Shown here one piece after another: positions 45,672 through 57,033 of a stretch of 64,000 nucleotides of DNA. Every line of letters starts with the position of its first letter. Position 1 is the first letter of the stretch. A program made the position numbers and the translations under genes. Location: assembly GCA_003415625.1 (NCBI GenBank), contig PYIU01000004.1, positions 310,001 to 374,000 of the forward strand. Direction: 5' to 3'. The DNA is from Aquanectria penicillioides (lineage: Eukaryota; Ascomycota; Sordariomycetes; Hypocreales; Nectriaceae). The notes beneath the pieces were generated by a model, which was not told where the DNA came from, ran no database searches, and was given only the letters and a program-made list of their open reading frames with translations.

Positions 45672-46691
45672 ATGGCGAAACACATGCGCGCCTGGCAGTG
45701 TGCCGTACCAGGGCCCATCGAAAAGACACTCACGCTCGTGGAAGACGCCCCTCGGCCAGCAAAGGCTCTTCAAAATGGCCAGATCCTGGTCCAAATCGCT
45801 AGAGCGGCAATTAACCCAGCCGACTACAAGATGCTCGAGTTGGGCATCGCCGCAAAGGCGATCACGCAGCTCCCAAAAACGCCTGGAATGGACTTTAGCG
45901 GCAAAATCGTCGATGTTGCTCCTGGTGTTGACGATGTCAGGCCCGGCGATTCTGTGCTGGGCCGAATCCTTGTGGGAGGCAAAGAGGGCTCCCTGTCCCA
46001 GTTTGCCATCGTGGACCGGGAGTCGTATACCATGATTCCAGCCGACTTTAATCTGGATCAGGCCGCTGGAGCCCCAACCGCTGCTATGACAGCTTACAAG
46101 ACCATCGCGCCTCACGTCAAAGTCGGCGACAGGGTCTTTATCAATGGTGGTTCAGGCGGCGTGGGCCTGTATGGGATTCAAATCGCCAAGATCCTCGGCT
46201 GCCATGTTACGGTGTCATGCTCAACGGCGAAAGCAGCACTCTGCAAGGAAACAGGCGCAGACGACATCATCGATTACAAGACGAGCAACCTCGTTGACGA
46301 GCTCAAACGAAGAGGCCAGGTGCACAGCTTGATCGTTGATAATGTGGGCAACTCGCCTCCCAACTTGTACGCGCTGTCGCACAACTTCCTCCTCCCGGGA
46401 GGCAAATTCGTCTTTGTCGGGGGCGCCATCTCAGCGAGCAGCGCAACAAGCCTTGTGCGGAGCCTGATCCTGCCGGGTTTCCTGGGCGGTGGAAAGCGCA
46501 AGTTTATCGGCTTCAACATTCACCCCGACCGAGCCAGTCTGGAGCAGGTTGTGAGCTGGATGGTTGAAGGCAAGCTGAAGACCATCATTGAATCGGTATT
46601 TGACTTTGACGAAGCACCCAAGGCATTTGAGCACTTGAAGAAGGGGTCGAGTGCAGGCAAGATAATTGTTCGCGTTGATGATGGGAAATGA
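45672..46691 (+). CDS. Zinc-independent MDR oxidoreductase (quinone oxidoreductase-like)
   Basis: A single exon of 339 residues. The start at 45672 (CAACC-ATGG) gives the usual MDR N-terminus, MRAWQ followed by the GroES-like domain with NPADYKMLELG and PGMDFSGKIVDV. The cofactor domain carries NGGSGGVGLYGIQIAK, the A/G-x-G-x-x-G nucleotide motif of the quinone-reductase branch. The cysteine cluster and catalytic zinc ligands of classical alcohol dehydrogenases are absent. It likely reduces quinones, enones or similar electrophiles with NADPH in the cytosol or mitochondria; the physiological substrate cannot be read here. It stands alone, with no obvious partner. Confidence 0.9.
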   Translation: MAKHMRAWQCAVPGPIEKTLTLVEDAPRPAKALQNGQILVQIARAAINPADYKMLELGIAAKAITQLPKTPGMDFSGKIVDVAPGVDDVRPGDSVLGRILVGGKEGSLSQFAIVDRESYTMIPADFNLDQAAGAPTAAMTAYKTIAPHVKVGDRVFINGGSGGVGLYGIQIAKILGCHVTVSCSTAKAALCKETGADDIIDYKTSNLVDELKRRGQVHSLIVDNVGNSPPNLYALSHNFLLPGGKFVFVGGAISASSATSLVRSLILPGFLGGGKRKFIGFNIHPDRASLEQVVSWMVEGKLKTIIESVFDFDEAPKAFEHLKKGSSAGKIIVRVDDGK

Positions 46692-47382
46692 TTGTGTTGG
46701 TCATTCATTCATTCATTCGTTCATTGAGATACCCGGCAACTTTTCTGCAAACTAGTATCGCGTTGATTCGGGTAGCAGTTTGCTTACCCAAGTTTCTATT
46801 TAAATAGTTTTTCTTTCGCTCGCCAACATGTCGATAGCAATAAATGCAGACTGAGCAGAGGAGTAGGTTAATGCTACCTATATCATAATATGGCTATTTC
46901 CTCACAGCCAATAACACTTCCGATGCAATGTTCCCATCGCACCCAGACGTTTGTGGCGTGGAAATGAGTCAACTTGAAATATTACACCCGAGGATGAGAA
47001 GTTGACAAAACTCAAGGCGTATGTCAAAGCCATATATTGGGAAAGGCCTGACGAGCCACACCTTGTCTTCCCTTATTCCATGTGGTAATTGGCTCAAATC
47101 CCATCATGTGCGCCAGTTAAACCAATCCAAGTAAGGAGCTGTTTCCCGGAACTCTTTGATCCCAGCGTCTGCCAGGATGAGCCAACTCGGTGGCTAAACC
47201 AGATGATGCCTAGAACCACTCTGTAGTCCATTCCAAGTATTGGTTGTCTGGTCTCAGAGTTGCATTTAGTAAGAGGGACAAGATTCCTTGTTTTCTTCAC
47301 CATTGGATTCATGTCCCACCAGGCAGCCTATTCAAAACGAAGAGCGGCATTCCAGCCTGCATCATATTCGCGATGAAGTCGA
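46692..47382. other. Convergent intergenic region
   Basis: Between two facing 3' ends. ATTC repeats follow the MDR stop (about 46704-46724). No gene seen. Confidence 0.45.
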
Positions 47383-48769
47383 TCACGCTCCAAGGCCAGT
47401 GGCAAACTTGCGAGCTGCCCATGCTGCTCCATGTTCCTCGTACTCTTTCTTAGTGACCGCAAGCTTCTCAATATGCCAATGATTTGCGAGATTAGCCCCT
47501 CCATACCAAGTGTTAGTTATGGGGTCTGCGGGTCTTGCCACTCGAACGATGCAGTCGTCGGGAACCCGCTGGACAACTTCCTTTTGCAAGCGCTGGATGA
47601 AGCCTTCAAAACGAGCGTTGCCACCAACCACGACGATGTTGGCCAGCATGCTGGGCCAGAGGCCGATAGGGAGCGCATCCAGTGATTCTTGAATCAGATC
47701 CGCCAAGCCAGGTTGCCTAATCCCAGCATCAGACGGACTGAATATGAGCTCCGGCACTGAAAACCTTTCGTTGCGCAGCGTCAGGGCGTCCTCTTCGGTC
47801 TGGTTAGTTGCTTTCCTCGATTTTGAGTGCCGCGACGGTTCGTAGTCGCAAACAACTCCTTTAGATCGAGTATGGAAATCGGGTAGAATGTAGTCCTTTG
47901 CGAGGCCGCCTCCCGATATGAAGTCGGGGCGTTTTTCCCCTCTTGTCCCCTTCCAAGACTTCTCCAAGTCCGTCTTGAAATCGGTTGAGACATAGCACGA
48001 CAGTTCCTTCATCTCGTTCACGATATATGTGTCGTTACGCATATCGAAATGGCGGAGGGAAATGAGGCGCGTGAGGTAGTTCGTCAAGACTTTGCCGCCC
48101 ACATCGAGTCTTCGGATTGCGGACTGCAACGGTCGCCCTTGGAGCAGCGGCGTGACGGTAGTATGAGAGTAGCCAGAATCGATGACTAGCATAGCTTCGG
48201 CGGGGACATTTGCGACGGTGGCAGAGTCTTTGGGGGTCTGGAAGACACTCTGAATATCATGGTAGGCGTTGAAGGTCGGGCCTGGCTGTCCGTTAGCTCG
48301 TGCTGGGGGACCTTGGAGGTAAATATTGCTCACCTATGCCACGGTAGTAGCTTGCAAACCCATACTCTTCAAAGACAACCTGATCGCAGTTCGTTTCCAG
48401 CACCGGCAAGCCGTTTGGTGGTTCTCCAAGGATCAGCCGGGTCTCTGCTGGGTCGCATTTCATGGGGGCATTGCTGTCGAAGAATTCATGGTCCCAAATC
48501 TCCTTTTGAGCTTCCCAGTTTACGACGAAGCCCTTTTCTACCGGGCGACGGAACTGGATCTCGCCGAAATCTTGGCACTTTTCGAGATCCGAAGCGACAT
48601 AGACTTTTCTTGCGCGGTCGCGGGCGATGCAGTTGGGGATGATGCGAGGCTCTTCGATTTGGCCGCCGCGGATGAGTCCGGCCTTTAGGGTATCGGCACC
48701 ATTGTCTATCACGAGCGTGTTGGTTGGCGCCTTTGGAGGGGCAGGTTTTGCCCGACGTCCTCCAGCCAT
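47383..48769 (-). CDS. ARP6: Actin-related protein Arp6
   Basis: Two exons on the minus strand, 48769-48334 and 48281-47383, give 444 residues. The actin fold is evident: LVIDNGADTLKAGL phosphate-1 loop, RIIPNCIARD, EKGFVVNWEAQKEIWDHEFF, VFEEYGFASYYR, VIDSGYSHTTVTPLLQGRPL, and near the end NIVVVGGNARFEGF. The PNC..D..R segment and NWE..K.IWD are typical of Arp6 rather than actin or other Arps. Arp6 is a stable subunit of the SWR1 complex, which places histone H2A.Z into nucleosomes, and so acts in the nucleus. The N-terminal extension is basic and proline-rich. The intron ends at CAGCCAG|GC after a CTAAC branch site; using the first AG instead would break the frame. Confidence 0.92.
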
Positions 48770-49627
48770 GGCTTCTCGTCACAGCGATGATGCATGTGAA
48801 GCGGGAGGCGCGGAGCTGGACTAAAACGCGTCTTCACGTGGGGATGGTGCTGATTAAGCGACTACCCTAGAGCCCAGGAATCTAGGTGTTGCAGATTTCA
48901 TATTTCCCACAACGAGAACCCTCCACGTATGCACAAGGGATTCGATCAAAATTGAACTTGATTCGTTTGCTTCTCGTAAAAACTTTTATTCGCAAGGATC
49001 AATGTAGTAAGTCTGTGTTGCACATTGAAAGGACGTGGGCACTCCAACTCTTCGGCTCGTGCAGTGTCAATCAATGCTGAGAGGCAACAGCGGTTCCCTC
49101 GAAAACGAAAGAACTTGCGGATTGCCTCTGATTCGCCTATGGCTTCTTTGAGGCGAAAGTGCAAGGTACCGTGTCAGTCCAGGACCAAAATCGCATGCGG
49201 TTGGATGATGCGTTTGTGATTAGCCTTGTTGCCTGCATGTAGTTTATGTGCCCGAACGGAGTAAAAGAAGCTGCTAAGTCAGCCCGGAATTCTGCCTCGC
49301 CTAAGAAAAAGGTGACGAGACAGAGAGCACCCCCCCGCAATCCGCTTCCACCGATGCCCTGTACTGTGTGTGCCAAGTCGTATAATCTTACCGCCCTAGT
49401 CTGCATTTGTCTGTTTACGATGGCTCGACGACATGCATCTAATTAGGTTTCATGTACAGGTTCCTGATATAAGACAACACAGGCCTGTTCAAAAGACAGC
49501 CGTTTTGCCATCAACTTACCATTCTCTATCAAGGCAACCAAGGCAACCGGGATCGAGCAACTACATCTAGCGGCCATTCGAACAACTCTGAGCCCATTGC
49601 ATTCACCCTTTAGTGTCAATCTACAGA
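48770..49627. other. Divergent intergenic region
   Basis: Promoter region for Arp6 (-) and the 2EXR gene (+). Several short frames on both strands, none convincing. Confidence 0.45.
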
Positions 49628-50373
49628 ATGGCCAACTCCTCGACACCGTTTCCATTTTCCAAGTTGCCTCTCGAGCTCCGCCTTGCAATATGGGAAGAAG
49701 CCCTGCCGGAACCTAGAGTAATCGAAAGCATCCCCTTTTTCGTGCCCGTGCTGCGTCGCGATAACTCGCACAAAGTCACAACGCTGCAGGCCGTGGGGTA
49801 CTTGTCTTCGCTCATACGCACCGATTTCGCAAACAGGCACCTGGACAATTACCCCGCCCTGGATCAATGCGCAATTCCAAGCATCCTTCATGGATGTCAA
49901 GAATCCAGAGCCGTCGCGTTAAAACACCTCGTCTACATCAAGCCTTTGGATGGCGGAAAGCCGTGCTTCTACCTCAACCCGAGTCGAGATTTCCTCCTCG
50001 CGTGCAATTCAGTTGTGTGGACAGGCTTGTATACAATGGAGGGGGATTGACTTCGCAATATGGGAAACAGATGGACCTATTTCAGAATTTCGTGACTGAA
50101 GATATTTACTGGGAGGACGAAGATGGCGACATTGTGGCGAGCCCCTGTTCCCAAATGAAAAGTTTTCTCAACTTTCCCAGTACGATCAAAGTTGTGCTGC
50201 CCACCGAAAGAAATGGCCAGCCATTGAGTCCTGAAGACCTTTCAGAGTGGGCCAACAGATCTCGAAGACGAGAGGAGAGGTCGCTGGGAGGGAGTGGACA
50301 TGGTTGGGAAATCCAGTACATGGACCGGAAAGGCAAAGTTTACTCTAACCTTTGTTTGGACTCTAAAGAGTAG
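49628..50373 (+). CDS. 2EXR-domain protein
   Basis: The N-terminus FPFSKLPLELRLAIWEEALPEPRVIE is the 2EXR motif (F-x-x-L-P-x-E-L-R-x-x-I-W), found in many fungal proteins of unknown function. The first frame stops at 50050, but the protein continues in another frame. A 59-nt intron at 50012-50070 (GTTGTG...AACAG) joins them in phase to give 228 residues ending DSKE. The donor is weak, so a true frameshift is possible; the C-terminal part (VTEDIYWEDEDGDIV and a long Arg-rich segment) has normal codon use. The 2EXR module is related to F-box-like repeats and may mediate protein contacts. No partner is suggested by context. Confidence 0.7.
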
Positions 50374-50418
50374 GCAGTCTAACTTCGCCTTGGATATTTA
50401 TTCTCAGTTGATTCGGTG

Positions 50419-52321
50419 CTAAATCACAATGAAGGGCGTTTCTTTCGGAACAAGCACTCCCGAGCGTAGAAAAGGCAGCTCGAGACCAAGCACGCCACCA
50501 TCCTCAGTCATATACAATACGACCCGATCCAGTGGTTCGCTGCCGTAGTGAACCGAATCTTCGTTCATCCAAGTCGTACAGCTCTTAGCCTCCAGATTGC
50601 TGCTAGGGAGATCCGTGTCGACCTTGGAGAGGATATCAGGCCAGAGCCGCCAAACTTCACGAACAATTGACTTCCCTCCCAGGGTGCTCTTGCCAGTAAG
50701 CTTGGCTGGAAAAATTAGAATACTCGTGCCGACATTAGGAATAAACTCGCTTATGGTCAAGTTCCAAACATTTGGGATTCCAGAGGCAATGCCTGACCCA
50801 TTGTGGTGGAGCGATGATAGCATAAGTGAGTCCCTGTCTTGGACAATGGACACCTCGAAGGGTACTTAGGTACCTGTGGATACGAACTTGCGCTCATACT
50901 TTTATGCTTGGATTCTTGAAACTTCATCCACCGCAGGCAAAAAAGTCGAAAGCATGGCATCTGTGAGAATGGATGCAGCTCTCATGGGTCCAGCTGTCAA
51001 GATAAAGTCTGCGATGCTATAGTCGTCCACAATACTCAACTGGCTGCGGTGGCTCATGGCAGCACCATTCTTTCCATAAATGGTCACGGGATGTGGATGA
51101 TTGGGAATGAGATTGAATAGACGGAGAATCTCCCAAGCCATGCCAGTCATGGTGTAGGGACCACCGGCGAAAGAGATGGGCTTGAGCCATTCCTCGATCC
51201 TTGTTGGGGTTAGATCTAGAGTTCGAGAGAGGAGAGAATGAGAAAATCTGCTAGATCTGAAATGAACGACACGAGGCTACCGGCACTTTGGACATTGTCA
51301 GTCTCTTTGGGTCTATAAGGCATTGTCATTCATTCACTCACGGAACATCTATGCCGTATTCGCTGCCCCAGCCTTTGTGGCCAGGGGGAATTACGACCTT
51401 TGCATCTTTTCCAGGAGACGGAAGAGTATTTTAGAGACCTATGGAATTGATACTAGGTCTTTGACAAGTTCAGAGCATCTCTTTGCTGTAAATTCCCTGA
51501 GGACTATGCCTGACAGGACAAATGCAGCGTTGGAATACGCAGGGCATTCTATTGGAGTGGTGATGGGATATGATTTGGTCATACCATAGAGGAATTCTGG
51601 ATTTTAATTCTAACAACAGCAGGTTGAATTCACATAAAACAATGCCTACGTTGACCAGAACATCCTTTGTTTAGGCTTGGCACCCCGCAGGGGGGATACT
51701 CGTTATCCTCAATTGGAGGCACAATGTATTTGACAAAGATATCTTTTAAAGAGTAGCTTTTAGAGAAACCATCTGTAGGATTTGGAAAAAGAGTCGCACA
51801 AACATGGAGCACCTGCAATATGTTGACGCCCCAGCTAGCTGAGAGACCAGCATCCTCAGCATCACATTGTGCCATGAGATGGTCGAGTCTGGCTTTTCAA
51901 GTAGAGGAAGGTACTTTGTCACCGGAGAATCAAGATCAATCCCGCTATTGAGCAGAATGTAGTCTGTAATGACTTTTGTATTAGATCCAATAAGATACTG
52001 AGAGTTGCGATCGAGGCGGTCAGGGCCTCTGGTGTTTGCCATAGTGAGATGGTGACATTCCCAAATAGGTACACCGGGGTCATCTTGATCCCAGCTAACA
52101 ACAGCCAGAGAGAAGGACGAGTTATAGATAGGCCAACCCGCATTTATTGACTTTGAAATGGCTGTATCAAGCGTGCTAGCCAGGGTCGATGCTTCTTTTG
52201 GGAAGACTGGGGCCTTTGACAGGGATGTAGGCCGGGGTGCCATAGGACGGTAATCGAGAGAGGCCAACGCCAAAGCCCGCGCTGAAGCTAGCAAACATAA
52301 AAATTGAAAAATGGACACCAT
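50419..52321 (-). pseudogene. Beta-lactamase/transpeptidase-like serine hydrolase pseudogene
   Basis: The minus strand starts at 52321 with a signal peptide and a class-C beta-lactamase-like domain containing S-N-T-K (the SxxK nucleophile site) and later Y-S-N. Family likeness then runs to 50419, but only by changing frame. Lesions: a frameshift near 51790-51840 after MLVSQLAG; a frameshift plus TAA near 51426-51445, within an L-G-L-x-N-T-LPSPG block; a frameshift near 51229-51246; a TAA at 50902-50904 after VDEVSRIQA; and another TAA at 50866-50868. Two intron remnants still have good splice sites (51649-51597 and 51341-51286). Intact relatives are secreted fungal proteins of unknown substrate. 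The gene is not functional as a whole; a short N-terminal product is possible. Confidence 0.85.
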
Positions 52322-52913
52322 TGTGATGAGAGAGAAATTTGGAGGGAATTACAAGAGGTGACTTGCTGGAGGCATTGTCGCCAAATTCGGTCTTGTTATG
52401 ATTATGACGTGTATATACGACCTTCACCCATTCAGTGTGCACGTCTGTTGCCGAGTCTGGCATGTCTGAGAGCCAAACCGAAACGCGACATGGAAAAGGA
52501 AGTGATCAGCACGGGTAACCCTCTTTATCGATATCCTATGTGTCTGGTTGGGACATTTTGTTTAGACGTTGATCCACACTGATTTGTGATGTGGCGTGCC
52601 GCCAATAGATATGAATGCGAGATACGGGGGGGTGGTGGCTTGCATCTGGGGCAGCGATCGACCAACAAGAAGGAGTTCGGAGAATTAAGACGTTGGACCT
52701 ACTGCGAGAAGGGCCATTTATCTAGTGTTTCCTTACCTGGGAGGTTTGTTGAAAGTGAAGAGAGCAAAGTGCGTTATGGAATCAGGGCAATTGGCACGGC
52801 ACATTCCTGTCTCTGGAACACCAGCAGGTAGGGAAAACAACAAATCATGGCATCTTGGATTAATTTCATCAAGACGTTTTTCTAATAATGTAATTATTTT
52901 ATAGTCTCCGGGA
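52322..52913. other. Intergenic, no gene seen
   Basis: Upstream of the pseudogene and downstream of the Ara2-like gene. No motif noted. Confidence 0.4.
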
Positions 52914-54104
52914 CTAAATCTTGGGCGTGTCTATCACGCTGGGAACCAACCCCCACCTCTCTGCTACGGCATCGCGAGGGACAGCGCCCATGGATGATCT
53001 AGCATTTACAAAAGACGGACCGCCGCTCTCCCAGGCAAAGTTCTTCCACTGACCGAGGGCCGGCCACATCTTTTCGCTTACGATGCGAGCAATCTTGGCT
53101 CTCTGGGCCACTTGCTGCTCGGGCTCACCCACCAGCCCGGCTACGCTGCTCCACAGGGACCACGTCTCCTCGAGCTCAGCAACGCTCGAGACGCCCATGA
53201 CGCTCACGCCCATCCTGGTCTCTGCAACATCGGCGCCCTGGTCGATGTGGGGGGCTAGCTTGGTGCCAAACGGCGAGCCAATGCGCGCCCACGTCTCCAG
53301 CGCCCATCGGATCGACACCTCTTCCAGTGTCTCGCCCTCTTCCTGGGCCAACGCCGAGAGGTCGTTACACGACTGGCGCAGCTCGCTGGGCGCAGGATGC
53401 CAGGTTGCCATGGGGCTGTTGTCCACGCCCCGGGTGGTCAGCAAACCCATGCTCAACATGCTGGCGTTGAGCAGGCACTCTACGCCGGCGTCGCGAAAGC
53501 GATCCAGCAGCTGCTGCTCGCCTAGCTGGCTGTTCTGAACGCAAAAGTTGCTGTATGACAGGACGGCATCCAGAGGCTCGCCCGTCTCCCTCAAGATCAT
53601 CTCGGCCAGCGACGCCAGGGTCTTGACGGGGTACCCGCTGATGCCCACATAGCGAATCAAACCCTGATCTCTCAACTTGCGCAGCTCCGCCACAGCCCCC
53701 AAGACTTCCTGGGGGGTAACAAACTCGACATCGTGGGTATAGACAAGATCCAAATAGGGCGTGCCTAGGCGTTCCAGGCTGCGACAGACGCTATAGCGAA
53801 TCCAGGCGGGGGAGTAATCGAATTCGTCGCTCGCGATGCGGCCGGCCTTTGTGATGAGAAAATAACCCTCCCGGGGCGGGGGCGGAGTGAGCTTGCGCAG
53901 TGCGTCGCCGAGGAGCAGCTCGGACGGGCCGTAGTAGGGAGAGGTGTCGAAGCCGAGGATGTTGTGCGCCAGCGCCTTTCCGACAATATCCGTGTAGGGC
54001 ATATGAGTAGGATCCGGGTGGTACTGGTGGTTGAAGGTCGCGGTTCCCAGGATAAGGGGAGGGAGGGCCTCTGAAAGAGGTTTTCTCACGTTTGCTACAA
54101 CCAT
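52914..54104 (-). CDS. NAD-dependent D-arabinose 1-dehydrogenase-like aldo/keto reductase
   Basis: A single exon gives 396 residues from the ATG at 54104. The protein resembles yeast Ara2 and plant L-galactose dehydrogenase, an AKR branch that oxidises aldose sugars at C1. Visible marks: PLILGTATFNHQY, FDTSPYYGPSE with the catalytic Asp and Tyr, LITKAGR with the Lys, DLVYTHDVEF with the His, then GLIRYVGISGYP and a C-terminal helix region unlike the NADP-type AKR at 11.1-12.3 kb. In fungi the reaction leads from D-arabinose to D-arabinono-1,4-lactone and so to erythroascorbate, an antioxidant. Substrate is inferred from family. No co-pathway gene lies nearby. Confidence 0.87.
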   Translation of the reverse strand: MVVANVRKPLSEALPPLILGTATFNHQYHPDPTHMPYTDIVGKALAHNILGFDTSPYYGPSELLLGDALRKLTPPPPREGYFLITKAGRIASDEFDYSPAWIRYSVCRSLERLGTPYLDLVYTHDVEFVTPQEVLGAVAELRKLRDQGLIRYVGISGYPVKTLASLAEMILRETGEPLDAVLSYSNFCVQNSQLGEQQLLDRFRDAGVECLLNASMLSMGLLTTRGVDNSPMATWHPAPSELRQSCNDLSALAQEEGETLEEVSIRWALETWARIGSPFGTKLAPHIDQGADVAETRMGVSVMGVSSVAELEETWSLWSSVAGLVGEPEQQVAQRAKIARIVSEKMWPALGQWKNFAWESGGPSFVNARSSMGAVPRDAVAERWGLVPSVIDTPKI

Positions 54105-54979
54105 GATGCTTGCGCGCTCGATATCGCTCCAAGAAGACAAAAAAAAAAGAAGAGGACACGGAAACCAATCTGTGGCTGTGGTTGTGAGGAGTCAAGGAGC
54201 AAAGTCCGATGTTGGGGTCTCGCAGAATCCTTTACGGCTGGTGGAGGGGCACGGCGAGGGTGGGGAGAGAATTTCGGGAGACGTCTCGGACCGTGTCGGT
54301 CTTCGGATGTGGGCGTGGGCGCGATGCAGCAGCGGTGCAGCGATGCAAGGCGGAGAGACAAGATGGCGTATATCGGGAGCTCAAGGGCCGAATCTAGAAG
54401 GCAGATTGGCTGCGCGGCAAAGTCAATGTATCAACATGGTGGCGTGAATTGGCGGGAAAAAGGTTGAGGGCGAATCGCGAGCTTAGCTTATCGTATCGCA
54501 GCTATCGCAAGGACCACGTTCACGGGTGTTGATGATTCATCAACTGGTCGCGCCTCGGATTCCGGATGCGACCGAGTGCGCAATCTGCTAGACCGCTTAC
54601 GCCATAGCTGCGATGGGGGACCAGAAACGGCGTGTGTTGGGGGAGCAAGGTTTCACTGGGCCATGCACGAGGGCATCGCGGACACCGCATCATGGCTTCA
54701 CCATTGTGGACGGCGCGTGCGCGTGGGTGAGTGCAAAGTGCAAGAATTGAAAAGGAAAACCCGGCCGTAATCAAGGGAGAGGAGACGGAGGTAGTTAAGT
54801 TGTTCTGCCCGGGTCGTGTGACGGTTCTCACCTGCACGACATCGGCTGCTCGTCGGCTGCCCGTCGGCTGCGCTTGCGCCTCTCCAATCCAAGGGCCGGT
54901 CTCGTCGGCTTGTGCTGTGGTTTGGCGACAGCCTGAGCCAACTCACACACACAGACAGAGAGTGAGAGAGACAGTGCGT

Positions 54980-55008
54980 GCGTGTGTGTGTGTGTGTGTG
55001 TGTGTGCA
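54980..55008 (+). repeat. GT dinucleotide microsatellite
   Basis: About twelve tandem GT units after GTGCGTGC. Confidence 0.9.
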
Positions 55009-56690
55009 CAAATGAGTGTTGCTTTGTGTCCGTCTTGTCCCCGCCAAACGCCTCTTTTGGGCAAGCCAATGCGATGTCCCTTTCTGGTACGCCAATGCGA
55101 CGCTGGCAGACGGACCGAGTGGCAGTAAATGTAATCCCTACTGTACTCTCCGTTTCGGACCATCTCCGCTTCCGCTTTTCAACCCTCAAACTAAGTTACC
55201 AAACCAACTGCCTTTGATCAACACGTCCAAGTTCCGCTACCGGCTGGCTTACATGACCAACGAAACTGTGCCAGTTCTATATCCATTACATACGCACATA
55301 CCTACGCGACAAGATCTATCTGGACCATTGCAATGTGCCCTCCACATGATTCGTTGACCCCAGAATACGCATTGCGAGCTTGTTCCTCGGCTGCTCCAGC
55401 TCTCCCTCCCTGATCCCCACCTCCGCAAGCTCCGGCTTCATGCCGTCTCCAGTTCCCAGCTTCCCACGATGCCAAATAAAGGAACACACCCCGATACCCG
55501 TCCAAGCTTCCCACTTGCTTTCTTGCCAGGAAAACAGGCGCGTCCAGTGTTTACCACTCCACAGGTACGTACTGTACGCGTAACCTGGCAGATACCTTTA
55601 CGTCTCTGGTATGCAGCAACTCCATCCATCAACTCACGAGAACCCGCCGTCCTGGTTCGGATGTACGGACTACAAGCCCGGGGACATTTGGTGATCAGAC
55701 CAGGGAATGATGAATAGCACCAATTTGCAAGCCCAACATGCGCACGTGGGATGCAAAAAGCATGGAGATGGAGAGACAGGCTCAGCCTCTCAACTCCCTA
55801 ATAAAACTGAGACCAGGAACTGCAACTTGGCGAGCCACCAGCACGGGCAGCACGGGCAACCCAGGCCCCAGGGCGAATCGTTGAGCCAAGACCTGCGATG
55901 TGCTTCGTGCGACAAGGTGCTTATTACTCCGTACCAACTTTCGCTTCCGTGCCCCTGGCCAGGACCCCGTTTGTTCTCCCTTTACGCCAATGCAGGCCCC
56001 CCGCAAGCCAGCCTTGGCTTTTGTCCGGGGAGGATCTGCTTCGTACCCAACATGTCAGCTTTCGGTTGTAGCCGCCTGTAGTGGGCAAGAGTTACACATG
56101 AGATCTCCTGGATCTGAGCTCTCAGATCCATCAAGGGGTGGAGAAGAAGCTATAGCACCGCACTAGTGGGTATACTTGGGTGATCTAAAAAAAGAGGGAA
56201 ACGTCGGCATAGGAAAGAAAACTCTTGCACCCCCGTAAGTGGAAAAGTTTTCCTACTCCCGCTCGGAATTTTATGGCCAGGTGATGGTTTGAAAAGCAGA
56301 AAATTCATGTGCTGCCTGCAAATTTTCATGACTCTGCGCCCCATAGCAAGTTTTCCCTCCATCAACCGACCGGGCTGCTGCCGAATTGACAGCACTAAAA
56401 TAGATTTTGGTGTGGTGGACCGCTTGGCTTTGATTCGGTGAAGCCGTACGAAACCGTCATCCGATCTTCGTTGACTATTACCTAACACTAATGCACTAGA
56501 TGCGTTTCGCATACTTCTTTCAGACTCCAAAACGGCTTCTGCGGCCACTTCATCAAACTCAACCACACCCACTTTGACGTCACGGCACCTTGAATTACCA
56601 ACCGAGCCTGTTGTTTCTTCTGCCGGAGGACCCTCTTCTAGCCGGGCCTCACGGCAAACCAGGGCGAGTTCGGCCCTGGGGGCTTGGCCG

Positions 56691-56760
56691 TGTGGATGCG
56701 TGGATGTGTGAATGCGTGGATGCGTGGATGCGTGGATGTGGTGGATGTGGTGGATGTTGT
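56691..56760 (+). repeat. GTGGATGC/GTGGATGTG minisatellite
   Basis: Eight or more imperfect tandem units of GTGGATGC or GTGGATGTG, about 275 bp before the ThrE-like start. Confidence 0.85.
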
Positions 56761-57033
56761 TGTGGACGTGGGCACGAGCGCCCTAACTTTAATCAAATCC
56801 CTTCGCCATGGGTTTTAAATCAAGCCGTCGCCTCCGTGCGGACTGGTGTAGAAGAGAGCTTTTCCTTGTTGACAGGTCCATGCCGCCTTGTTCGTTGGTT
56901 GTTGATGGTCATACCCTTGATTAATTTACATATTCAGAGCGGGTCCCAGCAAAGCCTAGCACTTATACGAACCATCGACCACCACCACTCTCGCACCACG
57001 CTCGTTAGCAACTGATCAACGCAAGAAAAAAAA

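Larger units (their letters stand above)
54105..57033. other. Long divergent intergenic region
   Basis: 2.9 kb between the Ara2-like gene (-) and the ThrE-like gene (+). It holds a GT dinucleotide run (about 54980-55008) and a GTGGATGC-type minisatellite (56691-56760). Frames of 60-163 codons occur on both strands with no family likeness. No RNA gene recognised. Confidence 0.5.

Noticed and set aside
54105..54140. Extended N-terminus for the Ara2-like enzyme
   Set aside because: The extension begins at a TTG, not an ATG; the first ATG is at 54104.
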